NCBI RefSeq assembly: GCF_000153825.1
Contig: NZ_DS022299.1
Span: 2,597,707-2,661,706, forward strand
Reading direction: 5' to 3'
Origin: Synechococcus sp. RS9916
GTDB taxonomy: Bacteria > Cyanobacteriota > Cyanobacteriia > PCC-6307 > Cyanobiaceae
DNA: 64,000 nt
Positions 55,159 to 64,000 of this stretch are shown here, in pieces. Under the pieces are notes generated by a model. That model worked only from the letters and a program-made list of their open reading frames with translations. It was not told where the DNA came from and searched no databases. The position numbers were made by a program, and so were the translations under genes. Every line of letters begins with the position of its first letter. Positions within the stretch are counted from its first letter, which is position 1.

Positions 55159-56268
55159 ATGGGTGCTGTGCGGCGTTGGTGGTGGCTATGGGCGCAGTGT
55201 CCTGGGGTTGGTCCTGCTCGGTTGGCCCAGCTTCAGCGAGTCGCCCTTGAGCACGGAACCGACCTCGGCGGTCTCTGGACCTGGCCATTGGACCAGTTGC
55301 GGATGGCGTTGCGCTGGTCGGATCAGCTGATCTGCGCGCTGGAGCGGCATCGCCAACGTTTGGGGCCTGATCCGCGTCTTCCACTCCCCCAGCGATTGTT
55401 ATTGCCTGTGGATTCCCAATGGCCCAAGGGTTTTCATGCGCTGGACAGGCCTCCGATGATGGTCTTCTGGGAGGGCAATGATTCCCTGTTTGCTCCGCTG
55501 GGTTCGGGTCACGCTGTTGCCGTTGTCGGTTCAAGGCGACCGTCTGCCCATGGGTTGCGTGCGGCAGAGAAGTTAGGGGAAACGTTGGCCCGGGCGGGGT
55601 GGCCCGTGGTGAGTGGGCTGGCTGAGGGGATTGATGCTGCAGTGCATCAAGGTTGCCTGCGTGGGGGCGGACAGCCCGTTGCCGTACTGGGGACCCCATT
55701 GGAAAGGGCCTACCCGCCAGAGCATCGTCAGTTGCAGTCCGATGTCGCCCGTGCAGGCCTGCTGATCACTGAGCTTGCTCCGGGGGGCCGTGTGCAGCGC
55801 TCGAGCTTTGCTCTGAGGAATCGGTTGCTGGTGGCTCTTGCCCAGACGGTCGTGGTTGTCGAATGTCCAGAAGGCAGTGGTGCACTGTTATCAGCTAAGG
55901 CGGCCAAGACGCAGGGACGCGCGCTCTGGGCGATGCCAGCGGATGTTCTTCGGCATTCGGCGCGGGGAAGCAATCAGCTGTTGATCGACCAGGCCCGGCC
56001 GTTGCTGGATCCTGAACAATGGGTCGAGGGTTTGGGAGCGGGACCACTCACGCCCCTGTGTGGGGTGCAGGGCCTTCGCAATGGGGTGGCGTCGCACAAA
56101 GCTCTTCACGATCCTGCGTTGATGACGCTGTTGGAAGACGGAGCCACGCTCCAGCAATTGGCCCAAGGTTTGGGCCGCTCTCCAGCTGCTCTGGCTCAAC
56201 AACTGGTGCAACTGGAGTTGGAGGGTGTGCTGAAAGCTGAAGCGGGAATGCGCTGGCGTCTTGCTTAG
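55159..56268 (+). CDS. dprA: DNA-processing protein DprA
   Basis: 369 residues from the ATG at 55159 (MGAVRRWWWLWAQCPGVG). The Rossmann-like DprA core is seen: VAVVGSRRPSAHGLRAAEKLG, PVVSGLAEGIDAAVHQGCL, VAVLGTPLERAYPPEHRQL, FALRNRLLVALAQTVVVVE, and the C-terminal winged helix (ALMTLLEDGATLQQLAQGLGRSP). It loads RecA on incoming ssDNA in natural transformation. prmC follows 8 bp downstream. Confidence 0.95.
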   Translation: MGAVRRWWWLWAQCPGVGPARLAQLQRVALEHGTDLGGLWTWPLDQLRMALRWSDQLICALERHRQRLGPDPRLPLPQRLLLPVDSQWPKGFHALDRPPMMVFWEGNDSLFAPLGSGHAVAVVGSRRPSAHGLRAAEKLGETLARAGWPVVSGLAEGIDAAVHQGCLRGGGQPVAVLGTPLERAYPPEHRQLQSDVARAGLLITELAPGGRVQRSSFALRNRLLVALAQTVVVVECPEGSGALLSAKAAKTQGRALWAMPADVLRHSARGSNQLLIDQARPLLDPEQWVEGLGAGPLTPLCGVQGLRNGVASHKALHDPALMTLLEDGATLQQLAQGLGRSPAALAQQLVQLELEGVLKAEAGMRWRLA

Positions 56269-56276
56269 CTGGACGG

Positions 56277-57176
56277 ATGGTCTCGCCGCCTCTCAAGGGA
56301 TCCGACCTGCTGGCATGGCGCCGTCGCCTACTGGGGGACGGTGGTCACGCGGCCGACCTCGATTGGTTGCTGGATCTGGCCGCTGGATTGCGCTGGCCGG
56401 ATTTGCAGCGTCTGCAGTTGGATCCCGATGGTGTGGAGCTGACACTGGCTTGCTCATTGGAAGCTTTAGAGCAGCAGTGGCTTCTGCATCGCCAGCGTCA
56501 GATTCCCCTGCAGCATCTGGTGGGCCGCTGTCCCTGGCGTGATCTGGAATTGTGGGTGTCGCCCGATGCGTTGATCCCCCGCCAGGAAACCGAGCTTTTG
56601 GTGGATCTTGCCGTGGCTCGGGGCCTTCAGTCTCCTTCTCCTCAATGGGGTCGGGGGCGGATTTGGGCTGATCTGGGAACGGGTTCCGGAGCTGTGGCGG
56701 TCGCTTTGGCGCGTCAGTTATCCGGCTGGCAAGGACACGCTGTCGATTGCAGCGCTGCAGCCCTGGCCTTGGCCCGCCGCAATCTTGAGTCGTGGGCTGA
56801 TGGCATGGCTTGGCAGTTGCATCAGGGCAGTTGGTGGCAGCCGTTGCGGCCCTGGTGGGGGCAATTGGACCTGGTGGTATCAAACCCGCCTTACATCCCT
56901 GCGGGGGTGGTGGATCAATTGGATCCCGTCGTGCGTGATCACGAGCCGCGTTTGGCCCTTGATGGTGGTTTAGACGGGCTGGATTGCTGCCGTCTGTTGT
57001 TGGATGGCGCTGCTGAAGCTTTGGCTCCGGGGGGATGGTTGTTGCTGGAGCATCACCACGATCAGAGCGAGGCGGTGTTGGCGCTGATGACGAACGCTGG
57101 ATTGCGCGACGTTCAAGCTGCTCAGGATTTGGAGGGTATTCGTCGCTTTGCCTTGGCCCGTCGTGCAGCAGGCTGA
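56277..57176 (+). CDS. prmC: peptide chain release factor N5-glutamine methyltransferase
   Basis: 299 residues. It methylates the GGQ Gln of RF1/RF2 with SAM. Motifs: IPLQHLVGRCPWRDLELWVSPDALIPRQETE, WADLGTGSGAVAVALA, and the catalytic NPPY in LVVSNPPYIPAGVV, then LALDGGLDGLDCCR. It is divergent in no direction and closely follows dprA. Confidence 0.96.
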   Translation: MVSPPLKGSDLLAWRRRLLGDGGHAADLDWLLDLAAGLRWPDLQRLQLDPDGVELTLACSLEALEQQWLLHRQRQIPLQHLVGRCPWRDLELWVSPDALIPRQETELLVDLAVARGLQSPSPQWGRGRIWADLGTGSGAVAVALARQLSGWQGHAVDCSAAALALARRNLESWADGMAWQLHQGSWWQPLRPWWGQLDLVVSNPPYIPAGVVDQLDPVVRDHEPRLALDGGLDGLDCCRLLLDGAAEALAPGGWLLLEHHHDQSEAVLALMTNAGLRDVQAAQDLEGIRRFALARRAAG

Positions 57177-57199
57177 AGAGGGTTTTGCCGACGAACGGC

Positions 57200-57853
57200 A
57201 TGTCGATGGCCGATCATCCGTCACCTACTGGCCAGCCCAACGTCTGCTCGACAGATGCGATGGCCCGCTGTTTATTGGCAGGAGGGGCCGGCTTGATGCC
57301 TACGGACACTCTTCCTGCTCTCATCGCGTTGCCGGGCCATGCTCGCCAGATTTGGACCCTGAAGCAGCGGCCCTCTGAAAAGCCTCTGATCCTGATGGCT
57401 GCAAACGCGGAAGCTTTGCTTGCTCTGGTCAGGCCTGAGGCCCAGGCTGCTGCGCGTCCACTGGCGCAACTCCATTGGCCTGGGGCCCTCACCATGGTGC
57501 TGCCGATTGCCGGTGATGCGCTGGCGCAATCCTGGTTGCGTGCGCTCAATCCGGGTGCCACAACGTTGGGGCTCAGGGTGCCGGCTTGTGCGCAGGCCAG
57601 ACAGCTTCTGGCGCGTACGGGCCCTTTGGCCACCACCAGTGCCAATCCTTCCGGCGATGCTGCGGCATTGACCGCTGCCCAAGCGCATTGTTATTTCCCC
57701 GATCTGCCGTTGTTGGGGCCGACACCATGGCCCGCACCGCAGGGATTGGCCAGCACGGTGCTGGCCTGGCAAGACTCAGGGAGTTGGCAGACCTTGCGTG
57801 CAGGTGCTGTGATGCCCGCAGGAGTGGATTCATCTCCACCATGCTCTGGTTGA
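57200..57853 (+). CDS. Sua5/YciO/YrdC-family protein (TsaC-like)
   Basis: 217 residues, ATG at 57200 (57206 is an alternative). Pattern: GGAGLMPTDTLPALIALP, WTLKQRPSEKPLILMAA, HWPGALTMVLP, TLGLRVPACAQARQLL, GPLATTSANPSG. The last is the SxNxSG ATP-binding motif. The family makes threonylcarbamoyl-AMP for the t6A modification of tRNA. The N-terminus is rather divergent, so a paralogue role is possible. It lies 23 bp after prmC. Confidence 0.85.
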   Translation: MSMADHPSPTGQPNVCSTDAMARCLLAGGAGLMPTDTLPALIALPGHARQIWTLKQRPSEKPLILMAANAEALLALVRPEAQAAARPLAQLHWPGALTMVLPIAGDALAQSWLRALNPGATTLGLRVPACAQARQLLARTGPLATTSANPSGDAAALTAAQAHCYFPDLPLLGPTPWPAPQGLASTVLAWQDSGSWQTLRAGAVMPAGVDSSPPCSG

Positions 57854-57999
57854 TTGCCCTGGTTGTGATCCTGCAGAGCCTTGGGCTTTGGTTGTTCGAC
57901 CCGCTGATTCAGCTCGGCACGGCCTTGACCAATCTCAGCTTCCTTCCCTGGATGTTGCTGCTGGTGGCGCTCTGGCTGCTGTCAGGACGCATGGATTGA
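57841..57999 (+). CDS. 52-residue membrane protein
   Basis: ATG at 57841, overlapping the tsaC-like stop by 13 bp. Two hydrophobic helices: LWLIALVVILQSLGLWLF and LPWMLLLVALWLLSG. It ends GRMD at the tRNA-Thr edge. The overlap suggests coupling to the upstream gene. Not recognised. Confidence 0.6.
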   Translation: MLWLIALVVILQSLGLWLFDPLIQLGTALTNLSFLPWMLLLVALWLLSGRMD

Positions 58000-58071
58000 A
58001 GCCGGCTAACGGATTTGAACCGATGGCCTTCGCTTTACAAAAGCGCTGCTCTACCGCTGAGCTAAGCCGGC
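58000..58071 (-). tRNA. trnT: tRNA-Thr (UGU)
   Basis: A 72-nt cloverleaf on the minus strand. Acceptor GCCGGCT pairs with AGCCGGC. D arm GCTCAGCGGTAGAGC. The anticodon loop TTTGTAA gives TGT. T arm contains GTTCAAATC. It directly abuts the small membrane gene. Confidence 0.96.
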
Positions 58072-58097
58072 GTCGATCGCACTGTACCGGCCGACTC

Positions 58098-58334
58098 TCA
58101 GCTCTGCATTGGGGTGTGGGTCATCAACCAGATCACGAGCTCCAATCGGCTGCGGCATCCGGTTTTTGCCAGGGAGTGGCTCACATGGGATTCGACGGTT
58201 CGCACACTCAGCATCAGCTGGGAGGCGATGGCTTTATTGCTCAGACCCTCGAGCAGCAGCGCGTTCAAACCATTTCGGCTGGGCTTAACGAGAAACGGGG
58301 CATGACGTCGAGGAATGCAGGCATGAGCAAGCAT
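58098..58334 (-). CDS. stand-alone LuxR-type HTH regulator
   Basis: 78 residues and only a C-terminal-type GerE domain: LNALLLEGLSNKAIASQLML, SVRTVESHVSHSLAKTGCRSRLELVIW. There is no receiver domain. A single Cys (KTGCRSR) next to the recognition helix recalls the redox-responsive small regulator PedR of Synechocystis, though that link is only an inference. It follows minE on the same strand by 18 bp. Confidence 0.65.
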   Translation of the reverse strand: MLAHACIPRRHAPFLVKPSRNGLNALLLEGLSNKAIASQLMLSVRTVESHVSHSLAKTGCRSRLELVIWLMTHTPMQS

Positions 58335-58352
58335 TCCCCGGTTGTCGGCATC

Positions 58353-58634
58353 TCAGCTCTCGTTGCGGTTGACCGCAAGCGGACGACGGATCGGAAGGTT
58401 GGCCACAAGGGCCGTGACGCGGTCTTCGGTTTCCAGGCTCACGTCGCCCTCGGAGAGGTCAATCTCCACATATTTCGCCACCACTTCAAAAATCTCGCGC
58501 CGCATCTGATCCAGCAGTTCTGGACTCAGATCACTGCGGTCATGGGCGAGCACCAACTGCAGCCTTTCACGCGCTGTGCTGGCGCTGGCGGGCTGTCGGT
58601 TCAGCAATTTGTCGAGAATGTCGCGCAGGGTCAT
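58353..58634 (-). CDS. minE: cell division topological specificity factor MinE
   Basis: 93 residues. It begins [20 protein letters not shown] and contains [23 protein letters not shown], the MinE anti-MinCD region, and a C-terminal dimer region. It drives oscillation of MinD on the membrane. It lies 5 bp after minD in the minC-minD-minE operon. Confidence 0.96.
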   Translation of the reverse strand: MTLRDILDKLLNRQPASASTARERLQLVLAHDRSDLSPELLDQMRREIFEVVAKYVEIDLSEGDVSLETEDRVTALVANLPIRRPLAVNRNES

Positions 58635-58639
58635 CGGTT

Positions 58640-59455
58640 TCAGAAAATCTTCTTTTGCATCAGTCGGCGCACCTTGGCGCGGAGTCCACTCCGTTCCTTG
58701 GAGGGATCAATGAGGGGCACTTCTTCTCCCTGCAGTCGACGGGCCACATTCCCGTAAGCACGGGCCGCAGGAGAGTGACTTCCATTCAGCGTCAAGGGCT
58801 CACCACGGTTTGTGCTCACAATGACCTGCTCGTCCTCCAGGACCAGACCCAGTAGGGGCAGAGCAAGGATGTCGGTGACGTCGTCGACCGCAAGCATTTC
58901 CTGATTGGCCATCATCTTGGGACGGACCCGGTTGAGCACCAATTGCACAGGGCTGACGCCGTGGGTGTTCAGCAGCCCGATCACGCGATCAGCATCGCGT
59001 ACCGCAGACACTTCCGGCGTCGTGATCACGATCGCTTCTTTCGCTGCAGCAACAGCATTTTTAAAGCCGTCTTCGATGCCGGCCGGGCAGTCGATCAGCA
59101 CGTAATCGAACTGCTGCTCCAGCATCTTGGCGATTGCCTGCATGTCCTCAGGCTTGAGCCACTCGAGCATGCGTGGATTACCTGCCGGCAACAGAGCAAG
59201 GTTCGGCTCCTGCTTGTGCTTGACCAGAGCCTGTTCCAGGCGACAGGTCTCGGCCAGCACCTCCTGCGCGGTGAAGACAATCCGATTCTCCAGACCCAGC
59301 AGTAGGTCCAGGTTGCGCAGGCCGAAATCGGCATCGAGCACAACCGTGCGAAGCCCCAGTCGGGCTAAGGCGATGCCGAGGTTGGCTGTCAGTGTGGTTT
59401 TCCCGACCCCTCCTTTACCGGAGCAGATCAGGATCGTTCGCGAAGTGGACGCCAC
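58640..59455 (-). CDS. minD: septum site-determining ATPase MinD
   Basis: 271 residues. The deviant Walker A is in [20 protein letters not shown], then [38 protein letters not shown]-terminal amphipathic membrane-binding helix ends [11 protein letters not shown]. It dimerises with ATP on the membrane and recruits MinC and MinE. Confidence 0.98.
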   Translation of the reverse strand: MASTSRTILICSGKGGVGKTTLTANLGIALARLGLRTVVLDADFGLRNLDLLLGLENRIVFTAQEVLAETCRLEQALVKHKQEPNLALLPAGNPRMLEWLKPEDMQAIAKMLEQQFDYVLIDCPAGIEDGFKNAVAAAKEAIVITTPEVSAVRDADRVIGLLNTHGVSPVQLVLNRVRPKMMANQEMLAVDDVTDILALPLLGLVLEDEQVIVSTNRGEPLTLNGSHSPAARAYGNVARRLQGEEVPLIDPSKERSGLRAKVRRLMQKKIF

Positions 59456-59527
59456 GGATTCCCGGGAAGTCGCGCCACCTTAAGGGTGGTCAAAGCTTCA
59501 GGCCAATCATTTCCCTTCAGTTCCTGA

Positions 59528-60196
59528 TCACTCGATCCCGATCAGGTGCTTCGAAAGCCTGGGATCCGCGGGCTCAATCACGATTTCTCCGCCACTCATG
59601 CGTGCTTCTTCGGCCAGACCCGCCAGGGGTTGATCCTCGGGGCCACGCGCCACTTGATCGGCGATCCGCAGTTGCAGCGGGCGGAGCTGCAGAGCCACGA
59701 TGCGAGCGGATTGATCACCTTGACGTCCGGCATGGGCCACCCCGCGCAGCCGCCCCCAAACCATGACGTCACCAACTGCTGTGACTGTGGCTCCGGGGTT
59801 TACGTCCCCCAGGACCAACAGGTCCCCTTCGCTGTCCAAGCGGTCACCTGCCCGAAGCGTGCCCCTGTGCAGGCGTAGTGAATCCGTGCTTTGGGGTGGG
59901 CTTGGCGCAGCACTCCCGGTTTGCTGCAGCTCCACGGGCAAGCCCAGGGCTTGGGCGCTGACCGCTGTCTGGGGATTCAGCGTTTGCAGTTGAGCAATGG
60001 TGAATCCGGATCCTGCCAACAGGTGCTGGAGCTGCCGAAAGTCTCTGCACCGCAGCAGCCAACCATGAGCGATCAGTTCGAGAGGGCCTGGGGACAGCGC
60101 TTGCAGCTGCTGGGGAAGAGTGTCTTCCCAGTGGGCCCTTCGCGGTTGCGGAAGAGTGAGTCGCTGGCGCATGCCTGGGATGTCATCAGCGGCCAT
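59528..60196 (-). CDS. minC: septum formation inhibitor MinC
   Basis: 222 residues. The C-terminal beta-helix has the MinC_C hallmark: LHRGTLRAGDRLDSEGDLLVLGDVNPGATVTAVGDVMVWGRLRGVAHAG (shown in short here: GDVNPGATVTA, GDVMVWGRLRG). The N-terminal 110 residues are divergent, as usual. It blocks FtsZ assembly away from midcell. It is 72 bp upstream of minD. Confidence 0.93.
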   Translation of the reverse strand: MAADDIPGMRQRLTLPQPRRAHWEDTLPQQLQALSPGPLELIAHGWLLRCRDFRQLQHLLAGSGFTIAQLQTLNPQTAVSAQALGLPVELQQTGSAAPSPPQSTDSLRLHRGTLRAGDRLDSEGDLLVLGDVNPGATVTAVGDVMVWGRLRGVAHAGRQGDQSARIVALQLRPLQLRIADQVARGPEDQPLAGLAEEARMSGGEIVIEPADPRLSKHLIGIE

Positions 60197-60242
60197 CGGT
60201 GTGGTGGGAAAGGTGGGCAGAAGCGTGACCCGTGACTAGACG

Positions 60243-61508
60243 CTAGGCGCCATTGCTGAAGTTTTCGCCCTGCAGTGCGTATCGCAAATCCGACTGAATT
60301 TCGCGCGGATGGATCATCCAGGCCGTGGCCGCTGGGGTGGAGAGACTTTGCACCAGTGCTGAAACCTGCTCGAGCCCTTGCAGCATCACGCCATCCCACA
60401 ACCGCAGGCCGCCGCGATAGGGGTGATACCCGCGGATCTGTTGATGGCGTAAGCCGCAGCAATGTTCGGGGTCCATGCCTGTCTGTTCGCTGAGACGACG
60501 CGCCAGCGTCAGTGCTTCCAGCTGCTCGCTCGGCTTGAGGTGGCCGACGGCCGTGGCTTTCAAAAGGCGACGATCGAGGAAGCGGCTACAGAGTGAGGCC
60601 AGCGGAGCGGGTGCCTCCTCCGCCCAGCGCTGCAGGTGATAGCCCGTGCGCAGGTCGTCATTGGCCAGAAAGGCTTCGGGTGTCAGGGCATCGGGTTCCC
60701 AAAGCCAGATGGCCATCACTGGATCGCACCACACCCGATCGCCCCCGAGTTGTCTGGCCAGACGAATCAGACGCTCCAACATCCAGTTGCACACCACATT
60801 CAGGCGATGGGTGTAGACGCTGCGGTACATCAGATTTCGCACCACCAGGTAGTGCTCCACAGCCATGAGTCCTTTGGGGTCGATGGCCAGGTCTCCATCC
60901 GGGGCCAGGGTGAGGGCCGCGATGATGCGCTCCAGATCCAGTTGGCCGTAGCGGGTGCCGGTGCTGTGGCTGTCGCGCATCAAATAGTCCAGCCGATCGC
61001 AGTCCAGCTGGCTGCTGACCAGGGCCTTGATCACCGGGCGCTCAGCGCGTCCATGCTCCAGCAAGGATGCGACTCCCTCCGCCGTGCCTGGGGCCAGCTG
61101 TTCCAGCAATGGGTTGATCTCTGGATGTTCGCGCACGAGGCGGGCTGACCAGCTCTCGTGATGGAGCCCGAACATCTCCTCACCGGTATGGCTCAGGGGG
61201 CCATGGCCGAGATCGTGAAGCAGGGCCGCGGCGTACAGCACCCTTTTCTGTTCGTTCAAGCTCGGATCGAGTTGCACCAGCCTGCGGAAGGCGAGACGTG
61301 CCAGATGAAACACCCCCAGCGAGTGGGTGAAGCGACTCGACTCCGCGCCATGAAAGGTGAGGAAGGCGGGCCCCAACTGCCTGATCCGCCGCAGTCGCTG
61401 GAAAGGGCGGCTGTCCACCAGCCCCATCACCATGGCTTCAGCGGGATCCTCGCCAGCAAGCTGGATGCTGCGATGCAGTGGATCGTGATACGTGCGTGAC
61501 GCCATCAC
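60243..61508 (-). CDS. HD-domain phosphohydrolase
   Basis: 421 residues. HD motifs: SRFTHSLGVFHLARLAF (metal His), HDLGHGPLSHTGE, and later LDCDRLDYLMRDSHSTGTRYGQ (Asp). Similar proteins cleave nucleotides such as dGTP, but the cyanobacterial substrate is not established. It lies 3 bp downstream of ctpA and 46 bp upstream of minC, all on the same strand. Confidence 0.88.
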   Translation of the reverse strand: MMASRTYHDPLHRSIQLAGEDPAEAMVMGLVDSRPFQRLRRIRQLGPAFLTFHGAESSRFTHSLGVFHLARLAFRRLVQLDPSLNEQKRVLYAAALLHDLGHGPLSHTGEEMFGLHHESWSARLVREHPEINPLLEQLAPGTAEGVASLLEHGRAERPVIKALVSSQLDCDRLDYLMRDSHSTGTRYGQLDLERIIAALTLAPDGDLAIDPKGLMAVEHYLVVRNLMYRSVYTHRLNVVCNWMLERLIRLARQLGGDRVWCDPVMAIWLWEPDALTPEAFLANDDLRTGYHLQRWAEEAPAPLASLCSRFLDRRLLKATAVGHLKPSEQLEALTLARRLSEQTGMDPEHCCGLRHQQIRGYHPYRGGLRLWDGVMLQGLEQVSALVQSLSTPAATAWMIHPREIQSDLRYALQGENFSNGA

Positions 61509-61511
61509 GGA

Positions 61512-62822
61512 TCAAATCGCATCCGGATCGGCTGCATCCGCTGAGGTTGCCTCCTCCGGGCTTGGATTTTGTTCTGCGTTGCTCTCGAGCAGGGGCTCAA
61601 GGACCCGTTGGGCATCGATCAGCCAGCTGTCTCCGTCCCCGCCAGGATTGAGGGGTTCGGGTTGATCGAGTCGCCTGTCAGGCTCCAGGCCCTGTCCCTG
61701 GATGTCGCGCCCACTGGGAGTCAGATACCCCGCCACGGTCACTGCGAGGCCACTGCCGTCACTGAGATTGGTGAGGGTCTGGATGAGCCCTTTCCCGAAG
61801 GTTCGACTCCCCAGCAGTTGTGAGCGGCCATCGTCCTGGAGTGCTCCGGCGAGAATCTCGCTTGCGCTGGCGGTGCCTCCATTCACCAGTGTCACCATCG
61901 GCCCGTCGTAGAGGGTGAGGGCACTGGCCTGGATTGGATCGGCGATCCCTTCGCGATTCCTGGTTTCAACAATGGGATCGTTGCTGATGAAAGCGTCCGC
62001 CACTGCCAGCCCAGCGCTCACCAGGCCACCGGAGTTGTTGCGCAGATCGAGAACAAGTCCTTCGATTCCCTTTTCAGACAGTTCGGCGATGGCTTCCTGC
62101 ACTTGCTGGGGCACCCCCTCGCTGAACTGGGTAATGCGCAGATAACCGAGGGTGTGGTCGTTCTGACGCAGGCGTCGGGTGCGGACTGGGCGCAGATCCA
62201 CGCTGCGTCGCTCCAGGGTCACTTCATCTGTGGTGCCATCTGGGGCTTGCAGATTCAGCACCACCTGGGTTCCCACATCACCACGCAAGCGTGCTGCGGT
62301 TGCTTCCAGCCCGAGGCCGTCGGTGGGTTCACCATTCACAGCTAAAACTGCAGTCCCGCTTACCACCCCTGCTTCTGCGGCAGGTGAACCCTCCAGAGGG
62401 GCAATCACGACCACGCGGCCATCGTCACTGCCGTGGGCCAGTTGCAGGCCGACACCACTGAGGCTGCCTTGATTGCTGGCCTTCATGACGGTGTAGTCAT
62501 CCGGGCGCAGCAGCCGGGTGTAGGGATCGCCCAAAGGGCTGAGCATGGTCTCGATGGCGCTGTAGGCCTGCTCACTGCTGGTGATCGTTCCCTCTAAAGC
62601 CTTCTGGCGCAACCGCTTCCAGTGCACCTCCTCGAAGCGATCAGGATTGACGTAGCTCTGGTTGACCAGCTTCCAGCTCTCCACCACCAGCTGCTGGGCG
62701 TCGTTCAGCGCGATGGCTGGGCTGGCGACCAGCACCGTGCTCAGCACCAAGGACACCAGTGCTGTGGCCACTTGTCGCCAGGTGGTCCATTGGCGATTAA
62801 CAGTCGGCAACATCGACTTCAT
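61512..62822 (-). CDS. ctpA: carboxyl-terminal processing protease
   Basis: 436 residues from the ATG at 62820-62822. A signal peptide (VATALVSLVLSTVLVASPAIA) directs it to the lumen or periplasm. A PDZ domain (GSLSGVGLQLAHGSDDGRVVV) is followed by the S41 core with the catalytic Ser in GGTASASEILAGAL and Lys in SRTFGKGLIQT. CtpA cuts the C-terminus of the PSII D1 precursor. It is divergent from petB. Confidence 0.93.
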   Translation of the reverse strand: MKSMLPTVNRQWTTWRQVATALVSLVLSTVLVASPAIALNDAQQLVVESWKLVNQSYVNPDRFEEVHWKRLRQKALEGTITSSEQAYSAIETMLSPLGDPYTRLLRPDDYTVMKASNQGSLSGVGLQLAHGSDDGRVVVIAPLEGSPAAEAGVVSGTAVLAVNGEPTDGLGLEATAARLRGDVGTQVVLNLQAPDGTTDEVTLERRSVDLRPVRTRRLRQNDHTLGYLRITQFSEGVPQQVQEAIAELSEKGIEGLVLDLRNNSGGLVSAGLAVADAFISNDPIVETRNREGIADPIQASALTLYDGPMVTLVNGGTASASEILAGALQDDGRSQLLGSRTFGKGLIQTLTNLSDGSGLAVTVAGYLTPSGRDIQGQGLEPDRRLDQPEPLNPGGDGDSWLIDAQRVLEPLLESNAEQNPSPEEATSADAADPDAI

Positions 62823-62881
62823 ACCTGGCGCGATCGCTGGGATGTGTTCAGTAGACTCTCGCAATCCAAGCCCACTTCTGC

Positions 62882-63538
62882 ATGGCGAACTCCTCACCTG
62901 TCTACGACTGGTTCCAGGAACGTCTTGAAATTCAGGACATCGCTGACGACATCAGCAGCAAGTACGTGCCCCCCCACGTCAACATCTTTTATTGCCTTGG
63001 CGGGATCACCCTGGTCTGCTTCCTGATCCAGTTCGCGACTGGATTCGCGATGACCTTCTATTACAAGCCGACTGTGGCTGAGGCCTATTCCTCGGTTCAG
63101 TACCTGATGACCGATGTCAGCTTCGGCTGGCTGATCCGCTCCATCCACCGCTGGAGCGCCTCGATGATGGTGCTGATGCTGATCCTGCACGTGTTCCGCG
63201 TGTATCTGACTGGAGGTTTCAAGCGTCCTCGTGAGCTCACCTGGGTCACCGGCGTCACCATGGCAGTGATCACCGTTTCCTTCGGCGTGACCGGCTATTC
63301 CCTTCCTTGGGACCAGGTTGGTTATTGGGCTGTGAAGATCGTGTCCGGCGTGCCCGCAGCTATTCCTGTTGTTGGTGACTTCATGGTCGAATTGCTTCGG
63401 GGCGGCGAGAGCGTGGGTCAGTCCACCCTCACCCGCTTCTACAGCCTTCACACCTTTGTGATGCCCTGGCTGCTGGCCGTGTTCATGCTCATGCACTTCC
63501 TGATGATCCGGAAGCAGGGCATCTCCGGTCCCTTGTGA
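62882..63538 (+). CDS. petB: cytochrome b6
   Basis: 218 residues. Four membrane helices. Heme b ligands: [21 protein letters not shown] and [19 protein letters not shown]. The heme c-i Cys is near residue 35 (NIFYCLGGI), the site attached by CCB factors such as the one at 6552. It forms the core of the cytochrome b6f complex in the thylakoid. petD follows 48 bp downstream. Confidence 0.98.
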   Translation: MANSSPVYDWFQERLEIQDIADDISSKYVPPHVNIFYCLGGITLVCFLIQFATGFAMTFYYKPTVAEAYSSVQYLMTDVSFGWLIRSIHRWSASMMVLMLILHVFRVYLTGGFKRPRELTWVTGVTMAVITVSFGVTGYSLPWDQVGYWAVKIVSGVPAAIPVVGDFMVELLRGGESVGQSTLTRFYSLHTFVMPWLLAVFMLMHFLMIRKQGISGPL

Positions 63539-63586
63539 TCCAGCCACATCCGTTCAGTTTCAAGCGAACACGTACTGGTCATTCCA

Positions 63587-64000
63587 ATGCACATTCTCAA
63601 GAAGCCTGATCTCGCCGATCCCAAGCTGCGCGCCAAGTTGGCCAAGGGCATGGGTCACAACTATTACGGTGAGCCTGCGTGGCCTAACGATCTCCTCTAC
63701 ATCTTCCCAGTGGTGATCCTTGGCACCATTGCTTGTGTGGTGGGCCTCGCCGTGCTTGACCCTGCCATGCTTGGGGACAAGGCTGATCCGTTTGCCACTC
63801 CTCTGGAAATTCTTCCCGAGTGGTACCTCTACCCCGTCTTCCAAATTCTGCGCGTCGTTCCCAATAAGCTCCTCGGGATCGCTCTGCAGACCCTCGTTCC
63901 TTTGGGTCTGATGTTGGTTCCGTTCATCGAGAGCTTCAACAAGTTCCAAAACCCTTTCCGCCGTCCTGTGGCGATGGCAGTCTTCCTTTTCGGAACTGTC
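63587..64000 (+). CDS. petD: cytochrome b6f subunit IV (partial)
   Basis: 138 codons are present before the right edge. It begins [20 protein letters not shown] and shows [19 protein letters not shown] and [20 protein letters not shown], all hallmarks of PetD. It is the usual partner of petB in the same operon. The gene lacks only its last 20 or so codons. Confidence 0.97.
   Translation, partial: MHILKKPDLADPKLRAKLAKGMGHNYYGEPAWPNDLLYIFPVVILGTIACVVGLAVLDPAMLGDKADPFATPLEILPEWYLYPVFQILRVVPNKLLGIALQTLVPLGLMLVPFIESFNKFQNPFRRPVAMAVFLFGTV

Overview
The window is a chromosome segment of a marine, PUB-rich Synechococcus (picocyanobacterial cluster 5). This rests on the gene content: photosystem genes (psaD, psbB, psbT, psbM, petB, petD), cell-division genes (minCDE), both phycoerythrin I (cpeBA) and phycoerythrin II (mpeBA), an R-phycocyanin operon (rpcBA), and rpcG, a fused phycourobilin lyase-isomerase. 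PE-II is found in pigment type 3 strains. The rpcG allele and the absence of any chromatic-acclimation (CA4) genes in the rod region fit a fixed, blue-light-leaning type such as 3c. That subtype is an inference.

Left flank (1 to about 16.6 kb): housekeeping genes of high GC appearance. In order they are trpE (cut by the edge), psaD, a sensor kinase, rodA, mrp, hemF, an amidase-like gene, a CCB-like cytochrome assembly factor, a PadR-like regulator, an RNase D-like exonuclease, an LpxB-like protein, tRNA-Cys, several small unknowns, an aldo/keto reductase, purM, rlpA, a panC-cmk fusion and a low-molecular-weight tyrosine phosphatase.

Centre (about 16.6 to 43.9 kb): a continuous phycobilisome rod island. 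It holds the structural proteins RpcA/B, CpeA/B and MpeA/B. It holds the linkers CpeC, CpeE, MpeC, the 548-residue MpeC-like/CpeD fusion MpeD, MpeE, and a CpcG with a membrane-type tail. It encodes bilin synthesis (PebA, PebB) and about eleven bilin lyases: RpcG, CpeY, CpeZ, MpeY/MpeQ and two MpeU/MpeV-type HEAT proteins; two S-type; three T-type. It also encodes the activator CpeR. Transcribed right to left, the block cpeC-mpeD-cpeE-(small ORF)-cpeS-cpeT-cpeR keeps the order of the freshwater cpeCDESTR operon, with cpeD absorbed into MpeD. Mixed with these are undescribed genes: a CpcD-like protein with a basic repeat tail, three tandem Nif11-like proteins, a divergent phycobiliprotein-fold protein that keeps a bilin-type cysteine, a pentapeptide-repeat protein and a Met-rich 61-residue protein. 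The structural genes look GC-rich, while lyase and unknown genes look AT-rich. Clear hairpin terminators follow rpcA, cpeA, mpeA, mpeC and mpeE.

Right flank (44 to 64 kb): tRNA-Phe marks the island edge. It is followed by comF, a DUF2470 gene, a sugar kinase, metK, a HAD phosphatase, rpsA, nrdR, psbT-psbB, a 2Fe-2S ferredoxin, psbM, a universal stress protein, a thioesterase, dprA, prmC, a TsaC/Sua5 protein, tRNA-Thr, a small LuxR-type regulator, minE-minD-minC, an HD phosphohydrolase, ctpA, petB and petD (cut by the edge). No insertion sequences, prophage or CRISPR arrays were seen.
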